A stretch of 64,000 bases of DNA from Nocardioides turkmenicus (GTDB lineage Bacteria; Actinomycetota; Actinomycetes; Propionibacteriales; Nocardioidaceae), in NCBI RefSeq assembly GCF_011045035.1, contig NZ_JAALAA010000007.1, positions 1-64,000 on the forward strand, read 5' to 3'. The notes under the pieces were generated by a model, which was not told the origin of the DNA, did not search any database, and saw only the letters and a list, made by a program, of their open reading frames with translations. Positions 9,948 to 18,473 of the stretch are shown here, piece after piece. The stretch's first letter is position 1, and every line of letters starts with the position of its first letter. Both the position numbers and the translations under genes were made by a program.

Positions 9948-10409
9948 CTACTGCTGCGACGTCCGTGCGCCCGCCTTGGCGCGCTCGAACCAGATCTTGC
10001 TGGGGCAGGTGTCCATCACCATCGGTACGCCGGCCGCGGTGGTGCGCTCGAAGGCCGACTCGTCGACCACGCCCATCTGGAACCAGACGCCGCCGGCGCC
10101 GATCGCCACGGCCTCGTCGGCGAACTGACCGGCCGCCTCGGAGCGGCGGAAGACGTCGACGACGTCGATCTTGCCGACGGCCGCGGCGGCCTCGGCCAGG
10201 GTCGCGTAGACCTTCTCGCCGAGCACCTCCTTGCCCTCGGCGGCGGCACCGGGGTGGATCGGGACGATCCGCTTGCCGTGCTGCTGGAGCTCCTGGGCGA
10301 TCGAGTAGGCGGTGCGGTAGGGGTCGCCGGAGAGGCCGACGACGGCCCAGGTCTCCGAGTCGTCGAGAAGCGTGTCGATGGTGTCCTGGTCGAGCCATGC
10401 GGCGGTCAT
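9948..10409 (-). CDS. CoA-binding domain protein (YccU-like)
   Basis: A 153-residue single-domain Rossmann protein of the CoA_binding family. AVVGLSGDPYRTAYSIAQELQQHGKRIVPIHPG forms the nucleotide-binding loop and first strands, and VVDVFRRSEAAGQFADEAVAIGAGGVWFQMGVVDE completes the fold. The family resembles the alpha subunit of succinyl-CoA synthetase; its cellular role is not settled. The ATG at 10409 fits the family length, although no clear ribosome-binding site precedes it. It is convergent with the Lrp gene (2-bp gap) and divergent from the acyl-CoA dehydrogenase. Confidence 0.8.
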   Translation of the reverse strand: MTAAWLDQDTIDTLLDDSETWAVVGLSGDPYRTAYSIAQELQQHGKRIVPIHPGAAAEGKEVLGEKVYATLAEAAAAVGKIDVVDVFRRSEAAGQFADEAVAIGAGGVWFQMGVVDESAFERTTAAGVPMVMDTCPSKIWFERAKAGARTSQQ

Positions 10410-10494
10410 GTGGAGGGGAACAACAACATCGCCTCGACGATTCCGTGACCCGCCGACGTACTGGCGAGTAGCAATCAGGCATAGACTCCGGAAC

Positions 10495-11667
10495 ATGAGT
10501 GCCGAGTACCCGTTGTTCGCCCTCTCCGAGGAGCACCAGGAGATCCGCAAGGCCATCCGCGAGATCTGCGACGCCAAGATCGCTCCGGCCGCGGCTGCGG
10601 TCGACGAGGAGGCTCGCTATCCGCAGGAGGCTCACGACGCGCTGATCGAGACCGAGTTCTTCGCGCCGCACGTGCCCGAGGCGTACGGGGGTGTGGGTGC
10701 TGACGCGCTCGCGACCGTCCTGGTCATCGAGGAGATCGCCCGCGCGGACGTCTCGGCCTCGCTCATCCCGGCCGTGAACAAGCTGGGCTCGCTGCCGGTG
10801 CAGATCGGTGGCTCGGAGGAGCTGAAGAAGAAGTACCTCGGCAAGCTCGCCGCCGGTGAGGGCAACTTCTCCTACTGCCTCTCCGAGCCCGACGCCGGCT
10901 CGGACGCCGCCAACCAGAAGACCCGTGCGGTCCGCGACGGCGACTTCTGGGTGCTCAACGGCGTCAAGCGGTGGATCACCAACGCGGGTGTCTCGGAGTA
11001 CTACACGGTCCTGGCGATGACCGACCCCGAGAAGCGCTCCAAGGGCATCTCCGCCTTCGTCGTCGAGAAGTCCGACGAGGGTGTCTCCTTCGGTGCCCCG
11101 GAGAAGAAGCTGGGGATCAAGGGCTCCCCGACGCGCGAGGTCTACTTCGACAACGTGCGCATCCCCGCCGACCGGCTCATCGGCGAGGAGGGCAAGGGCT
11201 TCACCTACGCCATGCAGACCCTCGACCACACCCGCATCACGATCGCCGCCCAGGCCGTAGGTGTCGCGCAGGGTGCGCTGGACTACGCGTTGGGCTACAT
11301 CAAGGAGCGCAAGCAGTTCGGCAAGCCGATCGCGGAGTTCCAGGGCCTGGAGTTCATGGTCGCCGACATGGGCATGAAGATCGAGGCCGCCCGTCAGCTC
11401 ACCTATGCCGCTGCCGGCCGCTCCGAGCGCGGCGACAAGGACCTCACCTTCTTCGGCGCCGCCGCGAAGGCGTTCGCCAGCGATGTCGCGATGCAGGTGA
11501 CCACCGACGCCGTGCAGCTGCTCGGTGGCTACGGCTTCACCCGCGACTACCCGGTCGAGCGGATGATGCGGGATGCCAAGATCACCCAGATCTACGAGGG
11601 CACCAACCAGGTCCAGCGGATCGTGATGGCCCGCCAGCTCCTCGCCGGCATCCAGTCGACCCTGTGA
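10495..11667 (+). CDS. Acyl-CoA dehydrogenase (FadE25-like)
   Basis: FAD-dependent alpha,beta-dehydrogenase of acyl-CoA thioesters, 390 residues, full length for the family. Signatures are FSYCLSEPDAGSDAA (near residue 123), WITNAGVSEYYTVLA, the catalytic-base region at the C-terminus (YPVERMMRDAKITQIYEGTNQVQRIVMARQL), and LLGGYGFTRDY. The ATG at 10495 precedes the normal N-terminus. Known synteny with M. tuberculosis, where fadE25 adjoins purE/purK, supports the assignment. Its stop overlaps the next gene's GTG by four bases. It is probably a short- or medium-chain enzyme; the exact chain length is not visible. Confidence 0.93.
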   Translation: MSAEYPLFALSEEHQEIRKAIREICDAKIAPAAAAVDEEARYPQEAHDALIETEFFAPHVPEAYGGVGADALATVLVIEEIARADVSASLIPAVNKLGSLPVQIGGSEELKKKYLGKLAAGEGNFSYCLSEPDAGSDAANQKTRAVRDGDFWVLNGVKRWITNAGVSEYYTVLAMTDPEKRSKGISAFVVEKSDEGVSFGAPEKKLGIKGSPTREVYFDNVRIPADRLIGEEGKGFTYAMQTLDHTRITIAAQAVGVAQGALDYALGYIKERKQFGKPIAEFQGLEFMVADMGMKIEAARQLTYAAAGRSERGDKDLTFFGAAAKAFASDVAMQVTTDAVQLLGGYGFTRDYPVERMMRDAKITQIYEGTNQVQRIVMARQLLAGIQSTL

Positions 11668-12179
11668 CCGGCTTCCGGCTCCGCGAGTGGGAGACGTCCG
11701 ATGCGGCGCTCCTGCTCGCGGCGTACGGGGGCGCCGGGATGGCGACCGAGCGGCCGGCGGGTGTCTCCACCGTCGAGGATGCGGGGCGGTTGATCCGCGA
11801 GTGGGCTGAGGAGGCGGCGGCCGGCAAGGCGCACACCTTCGCGGTCGTCGACGCCTCCGAGATCCTGGGACAGATGAGGGTCACCATGCAGTCGTCGGTC
11901 CACAGCATCGGCTGGATCTCCTACTGGACCCTCGAGAAGCACCGCGGGCGAGGCGTCGGCAGCACCGGCCTGAAGCTCCTGGCGCGGTACTGCTTCGACG
12001 AGCTCGGCCTCTTCCGCCTCGAGACCGGTCACCGCGTCGACAACCCCGGATCGTGCCGTGTCGCCACGTCCGCCGGGTTCCTCGTCGAGGGCCGCGAACG
12101 CCAGAAGCTGCTCTACGACGGGGTCCGCTACGACACCGAGACCCACGCCCGGCTCGCGACCGATCCCGATCCTGCCTGA
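11664..12179 (+). CDS. GNAT family N-acetyltransferase
   Basis: A 171-residue acetyltransferase of the RimJ/RimL type. It opens with GFRLREWETSDAALLLAAY, has the acetyl-CoA loop EKHRGRGVGSTGLKLLARYC near residues 93-112, and motif B in LFRLETGHRVDNPGSCRVATSAGFLVEGRERQKL. The GTG start overlaps the acyl-CoA dehydrogenase stop, so the two are translationally coupled. The substrate could be a protein N-terminus or a small molecule. It ends 25 bp from the convergent LacI-ArfB frame. Confidence 0.85.
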   Translation: MTGFRLREWETSDAALLLAAYGGAGMATERPAGVSTVEDAGRLIREWAEEAAAGKAHTFAVVDASEILGQMRVTMQSSVHSIGWISYWTLEKHRGRGVGSTGLKLLARYCFDELGLFRLETGHRVDNPGSCRVATSAGFLVEGRERQKLLYDGVRYDTETHARLATDPDPA

Positions 12180-12204
12180 CGCTCGAGAAGACGTACGCCT
12201 CGGC

Positions 12205-12630
12205 CTAGTCCTGGACACGGCCGCGGAGCTGCTTGGTCTGGCTGCGCTGTCGCTTCGCGTCGAGGCGGCGCTCCTTGGAGCCGCGGGTGGGCTTGGTGGG
12301 GCGCCGGGTGGGCGGTGGTGGGGCCAGGAGCTCGCGGATGCGCAGGGCGAGACGCTCGCGCGCGGCGACGCGGTTGCGGTGCTGGGAGCGCTGCTCGTGG
12401 GAGACGACGAGGATCGGGCCGGGCGAGCGGGCGAGGACGCGGGCGCGCTGCGACTCGTCGAGCGCCTCGGAGGCCGACGGGTCCCAGGTCAGCTCTACCC
12501 GCGAGTCGGTGGTGTTGACCGATTGCCCACCAGGGCCGGGCGAGCGGGAGAACCGCTCGACCAGCTCGGAGTCGGGGATGACCAGGCCCTCGGGCAGGCC
12601 AGGGCCTGGCGGCACCCGCATGTCCTTCAT
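12205..12630 (-). CDS. arfB: Alternative ribosome-rescue factor ArfB (internal start)
   Basis: A 141-residue peptidyl-tRNA hydrolase that frees ribosomes stalled on non-stop mRNA. It carries the GGQ hydrolysis motif at residues 34-36 (FSRSPGPGGQSVNTTDSRVEL) and the basic C-terminal tail (KERRLDAKRQRSQTKQLRGR) that enters the empty mRNA channel. It has its own ATG at 12630 with GAGGAG seven bases upstream, so it can be made alone even though the upstream LacI frame has no stop. The length and both functional ends match free-standing ArfB proteins. Confidence 0.82.
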   Translation of the reverse strand: MKDMRVPPGPGLPEGLVIPDSELVERFSRSPGPGGQSVNTTDSRVELTWDPSASEALDESQRARVLARSPGPILVVSHEQRSQHRNRVAARERLALRIRELLAPPPPTRRPTKPTRGSKERRLDAKRQRSQTKQLRGRVQD

Positions 12631-13704
12631 CTGGCTCCTCTCGCTCGACCCCCCATTCTCCTCCGCGCCGTCGGCAGCGCCCACAGGCCCGGTCGAGTCG
12701 CGCACCACGAGCTCCGCCGGTACCCGCTGCCGCCGTGGCCGTGCGCCGGGCTCTTTCAGCGCCAGCGTGAGGGCCCGGGCGCCCATCTCGGCCATCGGCA
12801 GGCGCACGGTGGTGAGTCCGGGGGAGAGGTCCTGGGCGACGGCGACGTCGTCGAAGCCGCTGACCGAGACCTGGCCCGGCACCGAGACCCCCGAGCTGCG
12901 CAGCTGGGAGAGGCAGCCGATGGCCATGTCGTCGTTGAGGGCGATGACGGCGGTCGTACGCGGGTGGTCGGCGAGCATCCGGCGGATGCACTCGCGCCCG
13001 CCCTCGCGGGTGAACGGACCCTCCAGGACGGGTACGTCACCGGCATCGAGCCCCGCCGCCGCGAGCGCGTCGCGCACTCCCTCGAGGCGGTCGGCCACCG
13101 TGGTCAGCTCGAGCGAGCCGGAGACGACCACGATGCGCCGGTGGCCGAGGCCGAGGATGTGCTCGGCGACGGCGCGGCCGCCGGGGCGGTTGTCGGGCAG
13201 CACGCTGTCGACGCCGAGGTGGTGGCGGCCGACGACCGCGACGCGACCGCCCGCCTCGGCGTAGCGCTGCACCTCGAGCCGCATCGGTGCCTCGACCGAG
13301 GCGTCCACGAAGCCCGATCCCGCGATCAGGATGGCGCCGACGCGGTTGGCCACCAGGCTGCGTACCTGCTCGACCTCGGCCTCCGGGTCGCGGCCGGTGT
13401 GGCAGATCTGGACGGTGCGGCCGTGCTCGGCGGCGAGGCTGAGCACGCCGCTGGCGATCTCGGAGAAGTAGGGGTCGCCGATCTCGTGGACGACGAGCCC
13501 GATGGTGGCGGTGGAGCCGCTGGCGAGCGAGCGGGCATGGAGGTTGGCGACATAGCCGAGCTCACGTGCCGCCTGCCGGACCTTCTCGGCGACCGAGTCG
13601 CTGACGCCGGGTGTTCCGGAGAGTGCGCGGGAAGCGGTTGCGATCGAGACGCCGGAGGCGTTGGCGACGTCGATCAGGCGGGGGGAGCGGGCGGAACGGT
13701 CCAT
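12205..13704 (-). CDS. LacI-family regulator fused in frame to ArfB-like release factor
   Basis: One uninterrupted 499-codon frame. Residues 1-55 are a LacI helix-turn-helix (RLIDVANASGVSIATASRALSGTPGVSDSV) and 60-340 the periplasmic-binding-protein-like sensor, ending as LacI proteins usually do (ELVVRDSTGPV). After about 17 linker residues the frame enters a complete ArfB starting at Met359. No stop codon separates the two. A run of six C on the plus strand (12649-12654) codes for the Gly-Gly of the linker; with five, LacI would end at a TGA overlapping the ArfB ATG. A true fusion, slippage, or a homopolymer error are all possible. The LacI part probably controls the divergent Liv-type transporter. 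Confidence 0.8.
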   Translation of the reverse strand: MDRSARSPRLIDVANASGVSIATASRALSGTPGVSDSVAEKVRQAARELGYVANLHARSLASGSTATIGLVVHEIGDPYFSEIASGVLSLAAEHGRTVQICHTGRDPEAEVEQVRSLVANRVGAILIAGSGFVDASVEAPMRLEVQRYAEAGGRVAVVGRHHLGVDSVLPDNRPGGRAVAEHILGLGHRRIVVVSGSLELTTVADRLEGVRDALAAAGLDAGDVPVLEGPFTREGGRECIRRMLADHPRTTAVIALNDDMAIGCLSQLRSSGVSVPGQVSVSGFDDVAVAQDLSPGLTTVRLPMAEMGARALTLALKEPGARPRRQRVPAELVVRDSTGPVGAADGAEENGGSSERSQMKDMRVPPGPGLPEGLVIPDSELVERFSRSPGPGGQSVNTTDSRVELTWDPSASEALDESQRARVLARSPGPILVVSHEQRSQHRNRVAARERLALRIRELLAPPPPTRRPTKPTRGSKERRLDAKRQRSQTKQLRGRVQD

Positions 13705-13767
13705 CGATGCCCCTTGTCGTCAGGAATGTGACCCTTGCCACACTAAGCGGGAGTCGGTAACGTCATC

Positions 13768-13792
13768 GTAAACGCTTACGTAAGCGCTTTCG
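13768..13792. promoter_or_regulatory. Two overlapping LacI-type operators
   Basis: GTAAACGCTTAC (13768-13779) and CGTAAGCGCTTTCG (13779-13792) are adjacent near-palindromes with the CG-centred core typical of LacI-family sites. They lie between the divergent LacI gene and the transporter, just before the GAGGAG ribosome-binding site at 13795-13800. Repression of the transporter and autoregulation are inferred. Confidence 0.8.
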
Positions 13793-13808
13793 TAGAGGAG
13801 ACCCGCAG

Positions 13809-15050
13809 ATGCGCTTCACGACGATCCCCACCGCGAGCAAGCGGTCCAGAGCAACCCTGGCCGCCACGGCGGCCCTGGCTCTCGCCTCCACCCTCGCCGC
13901 CTGTGGCGCTGCCGAGGAAGGAGGCGGCGACGACGAGATCGTGATCGGCATCTCGCTGCCCCTGACCGGCGACTTCAGCGAGCCCGGCAAGGGCATCCAG
14001 CGTGGCTACGAGGCCTGGGCCGAGTACGTCAACGCCAACGGCGGCCTGCTGGGCCGCGACGTACGCCTGGAGATGCTCGACGACCAGTCCAGCGCCGAGC
14101 GCGTCGCGGCCGACTACGAGAAGCTGATCAACCAGGAGCAGGTCGACCTGGTCGTCGGGCCGTTCTCGACCCGCCTGGTGATCCCGGCCGCCCAGGTAGC
14201 CCAGGACTACGGCTACCTCTTCGTCGAGCCCGCCGGCGCGGCGCCGGAGGTCTTCGAGGAGGGCTTCGAGAACCTCTTCTACGCCGCGCCAGCCGTCGCC
14301 GACGACCACTACAAGCTGCTCGCCGAGCACATCCTGTCGATGCCCGAGAGCGAGCGGCCCAAGACCGCGGCGTACGCGTCCATGGATGACCCGTTCGCCC
14401 AGGGCACCGCCTACGGGCTCAAGGACGCGCTGGAGGAGGGTGGTGTGAAGACGGTCGTGGACGAGGTCTACCCGCCCAACACCACCGACTTCAGCAGCAT
14501 CGCGGCCAAGGTCGCCGACAGCAAGGCCGACATCGTCGTGGGCGGTAGCCAGTACCAGGACGGCGTCAACTTGATCGTCGCGCTGCAGCAGCTCAACTAC
14601 CAGCCGAAGCTGGCCGCGTTCTCGACCGCGCCGACCGAGACCGAGTTCGCCGAGGCGATCGGCGACAAGACACAGGGCATCATCGCGCCGACCGGCTACA
14701 CCACGAAGGCCGACTACCCCGAGAACCAGGAGTTCGTGAAGTTCTACGAGGAGAAGCACGGGGAGGCACCCGGAGAGGACGAGGCCAACGCCTGGACCAC
14801 CGGTCAGGTGGTCGCGGCGGCGGTCGAGGCCGTCGAGTGCGCAGAGCCCGACCCGGAGTGCCAGTCCCAGCTGATCGACTGGCTGCGCGAGAACGAGGTC
14901 GACACCGTCGTCGGTCCGCTCAGCTGGGACGACAAGGGCCGCCCGCAGAGCGCCCACATGATCCAGCAGTGGGTCGACGGCGAGATCAAGATCGTCCTGC
15001 CGAAGGACCAGGCCGAGGCCGAGTTCATCTTCCCGAAGCCGGCGTGGTGA
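13809..15050 (+). CDS. Liv-type ABC transporter substrate-binding lipoprotein
   Basis: Type I periplasmic-binding protein (LivK/amino-acid family), 413 residues. An N-terminal signal ends in a lipobox LAAC near residues 29-32, which anchors the protein to the membrane. IVIGISLPLTGDFSEPGKGIQRGYEAW and NANGGLLGRDVRLEMLDDQSS are the usual opening of this fold. GAGGAG lies eight bases before the ATG. It is the first gene of a five-gene transporter operon with a LacI-type operator directly upstream. The family is named for branched-chain amino acids but also takes up amides, polyols and aromatic compounds. The LacI control and the nearby sugar dehydrogenase favour a carbohydrate-derived ligand (inference). 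Confidence 0.88.
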   Translation: MRFTTIPTASKRSRATLAATAALALASTLAACGAAEEGGGDDEIVIGISLPLTGDFSEPGKGIQRGYEAWAEYVNANGGLLGRDVRLEMLDDQSSAERVAADYEKLINQEQVDLVVGPFSTRLVIPAAQVAQDYGYLFVEPAGAAPEVFEEGFENLFYAAPAVADDHYKLLAEHILSMPESERPKTAAYASMDDPFAQGTAYGLKDALEEGGVKTVVDEVYPPNTTDFSSIAAKVADSKADIVVGGSQYQDGVNLIVALQQLNYQPKLAAFSTAPTETEFAEAIGDKTQGIIAPTGYTTKADYPENQEFVKFYEEKHGEAPGEDEANAWTTGQVVAAAVEAVECAEPDPECQSQLIDWLRENEVDTVVGPLSWDDKGRPQSAHMIQQWVDGEIKIVLPKDQAEAEFIFPKPAW

Positions 15051-15054
15051 GCCG

Positions 15055-15939
15055 ATGTCACTGTCACTCCTCCTGCAGAGCCTGATCCTGGGGCTGCTGC
15101 TCGGAGGCCTCTATGCCCTGCTCGCCGCCGGCCTGACGCTCTACTTCGGCGTCATGCGGGTCGTGATGATCGCGCACTCCGCGTTCCTCATCCTGGCTGC
15201 GTACCTGGCCTGGTTCTTCACCAAGCAGACCGGGCTGGACCCGCTGCTGTCGCTGTTCATCACCGTGCCGCTCTTCTTCGCGGCGGGCTACGTGATGCAG
15301 CGGGCGCTGCTCTCGCGGCTGCGGCCGGCGACGCTGACGATGATGTCGGTGCTGCTGACCTTCGCGATCGCGCTGGTCATCGAGGGCGGCCTCGGCTACC
15401 TCTTCTCCGGCACCCAGCGACGGATTCAGCTCGGCTACTCAGGCGCCAGCCTGGAGCTGTGGGGCGCCCGGATCGCGGTGGTGAAGCTGATCGCCTTCGG
15501 GCTGGCCGCGATCTCGCTCCTGGCGCTCTTCCTGCTGCTCAAGAAGACCCGCTTCGGGCAGGCGCTGCGGGCCACGATCCAGCACCGCGAGGCCGCTCAG
15601 CTGCTCGGCATCGACACCGACCGGATCGCCGGCTTCGGCTTCGGGCTCGGGCTGGCGACCGCGGCGGTCGGCGGCACCGCGCTCGCGCTCGACGCCACGA
15701 TCTATCCCTCGCTGCACTGGCACTGGATCGGGCCGCTGATGGCGATCATCGTGATCGGAGGCCTCGGCAGCATCCCCGGCGCCGCGATCGCGGCGATGAT
15801 CCTCGGGGTCACCCAGGCGCTGCTGCAGATACCGATGGGCACCACCTGGGCGCAGACGGTCTTCTACGTCGCCCTCTTCGCCACCCTCATGTTCCGCCCC
15901 CAGGGTTTCTTCGGAGGTCGCCTTGCTCAGCGCTTCTAG
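15055..15939 (+). CDS. livH: Liv-type ABC transporter permease (LivH family)
   Basis: A 294-residue inner-membrane permease with about eight hydrophobic helices. The opening LLGGLYALLAAGLTLYFGVMRVVMIAH and the late loop IGGLGSIPGAAIAAMILG are family hallmarks. It starts five bases after the binding-protein stop and overlaps the next permease by 17 bp. It forms the channel with the LivM-type partner. The symbol is a family name; leucine transport is not implied. Confidence 0.88.
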   Translation: MSLSLLLQSLILGLLLGGLYALLAAGLTLYFGVMRVVMIAHSAFLILAAYLAWFFTKQTGLDPLLSLFITVPLFFAAGYVMQRALLSRLRPATLTMMSVLLTFAIALVIEGGLGYLFSGTQRRIQLGYSGASLELWGARIAVVKLIAFGLAAISLLALFLLLKKTRFGQALRATIQHREAAQLLGIDTDRIAGFGFGLGLATAAVGGTALALDATIYPSLHWHWIGPLMAIIVIGGLGSIPGAAIAAMILGVTQALLQIPMGTTWAQTVFYVALFATLMFRPQGFFGGRLAQRF

Positions 15940-16978
15940 CCACGGCCGTACGCCTGCCGCGATCAGGCTCGTCGCGGCCGTCGTCCTGCTCGGCCTGGTC
16001 CTCGCCTTCCCAGCGCTCGCCCCGGACCCGTTCATCCTGTCGGTGGGTGTGGTGATCGCCAGCTATGCCGCGCTCGCGGTGGCGTGGAACTTCGTCGGCG
16101 GGCTGACCGGCTACATCTCGCTGGGCCACGCCGCCTACTCGGGACTGGGCGGCTACGGCACCGCGCTGCTGATCACCGAGGCCGGGGTGAACCCGTGGGT
16201 CTCGATGGTGGTCGCGGCGCTGCTCGTGGGCGCGGCTGCGGTGCCGATCGGGATCGCGTCGCTGCGGGTCCGCGGCGCCTCGTTCGTGATCGTCTCGATC
16301 GCGCTGGTGCTCATCCTGCTGCTGGTCGCGCAGAGCTGGGCCGGTGTCACCGGCGGGTCCAACGGCCTGCGGGTGCCGCGGCCGTTCGGCACCGACGTAC
16401 TCCGGCCCGAGCAGCACGAGCGGTTCTTCTACCTGTTCGTGGCGCTGACGCTCGTCGCTCTCGTGCTGTGGTGGCTGATCGACCGCTCCCGGCTCGGCAC
16501 CGGGCTCAAGGCCATCCGCGAGGACGAGGACAAGGCGCAGGCGCTGGGTGTGCCGACCTTCGCCTACAAGCTGGTCGTCTTCGTCGTCTCCGCGTTCTTC
16601 ACCGCGATGGCGGGCGGGATGTACGCCCTCTGGTTCGGGTCGCTCGACCCGATCTTCCAGTTCTCGATCCTGACCGGCTCCTACCTGGTGCTGATGTCGC
16701 TGCTCGGCGGCGTACGCAGCCTGCTCGGCCCGGTCGTCGGCGCGGTGATCGTGGGGTATGCCGTCGAGTTCTTCAAGAACCAGTACGGCGACACCCAGCT
16801 GCACCTGGTCGCGCTCGGACTCCTGCTCGCCCTGGTCGTGCTCTTCATGCCCGACGGGGTCATCCCGTGGCTGACCTCCCAGCTCGACCGGTTCCGTCCC
16901 GGCGGCACCTCGATCCGCGAGGTCGATGCCGCTCAGCTGGCCGAGGAGCGCAAGGCGCTCGAGGAGGCGAAGCGATGA
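15923..16978 (+). CDS. livM: Liv-type ABC transporter permease (LivM family)
   Basis: Second channel subunit, 351 residues, about nine hydrophobic segments. Diagnostic stretches are AWNFVGGLTGYISLGHAAYSGLGGYG near the N-terminus and LLGGVRSLLGPVVGAVIVGY near the end, with KAIREDEDKAQALGVPTFAYK as the cytoplasmic coupling loop. The start is a TTG at 15923 with GGAGG a few bases upstream, inside the end of livH. The C-terminus is a charged helix rich in Glu, Ala and Lys. Its stop overlaps the ATPase ATG (ATGA). Confidence 0.88.
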   Translation: MLSASSHGRTPAAIRLVAAVVLLGLVLAFPALAPDPFILSVGVVIASYAALAVAWNFVGGLTGYISLGHAAYSGLGGYGTALLITEAGVNPWVSMVVAALLVGAAAVPIGIASLRVRGASFVIVSIALVLILLLVAQSWAGVTGGSNGLRVPRPFGTDVLRPEQHERFFYLFVALTLVALVLWWLIDRSRLGTGLKAIREDEDKAQALGVPTFAYKLVVFVVSAFFTAMAGGMYALWFGSLDPIFQFSILTGSYLVLMSLLGGVRSLLGPVVGAVIVGYAVEFFKNQYGDTQLHLVALGLLLALVVLFMPDGVIPWLTSQLDRFRPGGTSIREVDAAQLAEERKALEEAKR

Positions 16979-17706
16979 CCTTCTTGGAGACCAACGGACT
17001 GACCAAGGCCTTCGGTGGCGTACGTGCCGTGGACGAGGCGACGGTCAGCTTCCAGGAGGGCAGGATCAACGCCCTGATCGGCCCGAACGGGTCGGGCAAG
17101 ACCACCTTCTTCAACTGCGTCACCGGGATGATCCGGCCCGACTCGGGGACGGTGACCTACCGGGGTCGCGACGTGACCGGTCACGCACCGCACCGGATCG
17201 CCCGGGCCGGGCTCGGGCGCAGCTTCCAGCTGTGCCGGGTCTTCCCGCGGATGACGGTGCTCGACAACGTGCTCGCCGGGGTCCGCTCGACCGGGCTGGC
17301 GCACCGGCTGCGCGGGGCGCACAACCCCGATGACATCGCCCGGGCCCGGGAGCTGCTGGCGAGGGTCGGTATCGAGCACCTCGAGCGCAGCGAGGCCCGC
17401 GACATCTCCTACGGTCAGCAGAAGCTGCTCGAGCTCGCCGGCGTGCTGATGGCCGAGCCCGACACGATCATGCTCGACGAGCCCGCCGGCGGCGTGAACC
17501 CGGCGCTGATCGGCCGGATCGCCACGCTCGTACGCGAGCTCAACGCCGAGGGCCGCACCTTCGTCATCGTCGAGCACAACATGGAGCTGGTGATGAGCCT
17601 CTCCGACCATGTCGTGGTCTTCGACCGCGGCCGTCCGATCGCCTCCGGTGCGCCGGCGGACGTGCAGAACGACCCCCGAGTCCTGGAGGCCTACCTTGGT
17701 GTCTGA
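16975..17706 (+). CDS. livG: Liv-type ABC transporter ATPase (LivG family)
   Basis: A 243-residue ATP-binding subunit. Walker A is GPNGSGKTTFF (near residue 38), the ABC signature is the degenerate ISYGQQKLLELA seen in LivG proteins, Walker B is TIMLDEPAGG, and the switch His is in VIVEHNME. It is the fourth gene of the operon, with a 4-bp overlap upstream and an 8-bp overlap with livF downstream. It forms the motor heterodimer with LivF. Confidence 0.9.
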   Translation: MTFLETNGLTKAFGGVRAVDEATVSFQEGRINALIGPNGSGKTTFFNCVTGMIRPDSGTVTYRGRDVTGHAPHRIARAGLGRSFQLCRVFPRMTVLDNVLAGVRSTGLAHRLRGAHNPDDIARARELLARVGIEHLERSEARDISYGQQKLLELAGVLMAEPDTIMLDEPAGGVNPALIGRIATLVRELNAEGRTFVIVEHNMELVMSLSDHVVVFDRGRPIASGAPADVQNDPRVLEAYLGV

Positions 17707-18457
17707 ACCTCTTCTCGAGCTGCGCGACATCGAGGCCGGCTACGGCCGGGCGGCGCTGGTCCTGCGCGGCCTCACGGTCACCGTTCCCGCAGGTCAGATC
17801 GTCTGTCTGGTCGGTCCCAACGGGGCCGGCAAGTCCACCGTGCTCAAGGTGGCCAGCGGCATGCTGACGCCACGCTCGGGGACCATCACCCTCGAGGGCG
17901 TCGACGTCACCCGCAACGGTCCGCAGCAGATGCTCCGTGCCGGCATGGCCCACGTCCTCCAGGGCCACTCGGTCTTCAAGGAGATGACCGTCGCCGAGAA
18001 CGTCGGGCTGGGCGCCTACACGGTGCGCGACCAGGCGGCGGTGGCCGAGCGGACCGACTTCGTCAAGAGTCTCTTCCCCGTCGTCGCGGAGCGGTGGAAC
18101 ACCCTCGCCGGCGCGCTCTCGGGCGGTCAGCAGAAGCAGGTCGAGTTCGCCCGCTCGCTGATGGTGAGCCCGAAGGTCGTGCTGCTCGACGAGCCCAGCA
18201 TGGGCCTGGACCCGAAGACCACCGCGACGGTGTTCGAGCAGGTCGTACGCATGCGCGACGCCGGTCTGGCGGTCCTGCTCGTCGAGCAGAACGCCCGGCG
18301 GGCCCTCGAGTCGGCAGACCTCGGCTGCGTACTCGATCTGGGGAAAGTCCACATCGCGGGGAAGGCTGCCGACCTGCTCGCCGACCCGCGGATGGCGGAG
18401 CTCTATCTCGGGGGAGCCGCAACGACCTCAACAGGGGCCACCGACGGTCCCGACTAG
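17699..18457 (+). CDS. livF: Liv-type ABC transporter ATPase (LivF family)
   Basis: A 252-residue second motor subunit. Walker A is GPNGAGKSTVLK, the signature is LSGGQQKQVEFARSLM, Walker B is VVLLDEPSMGL, and the switch region is VLLVEQNARRALE. The GTG at 17699 lies inside the end of livG. The protein has a Thr/Gly-rich tail (AATTSTGATDG) beyond the domain. It is the last transporter gene; a secreted-protein gene follows after 16 bp and is probably in the same transcript. Confidence 0.9.
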   Translation: MSEPLLELRDIEAGYGRAALVLRGLTVTVPAGQIVCLVGPNGAGKSTVLKVASGMLTPRSGTITLEGVDVTRNGPQQMLRAGMAHVLQGHSVFKEMTVAENVGLGAYTVRDQAAVAERTDFVKSLFPVVAERWNTLAGALSGGQQKQVEFARSLMVSPKVVLLDEPSMGLDPKTTATVFEQVVRMRDAGLAVLLVEQNARRALESADLGCVLDLGKVHIAGKAADLLADPRMAELYLGGAATTSTGATDGPD

Positions 18458-18473
18458 GGGAAGGGAAAGCACC

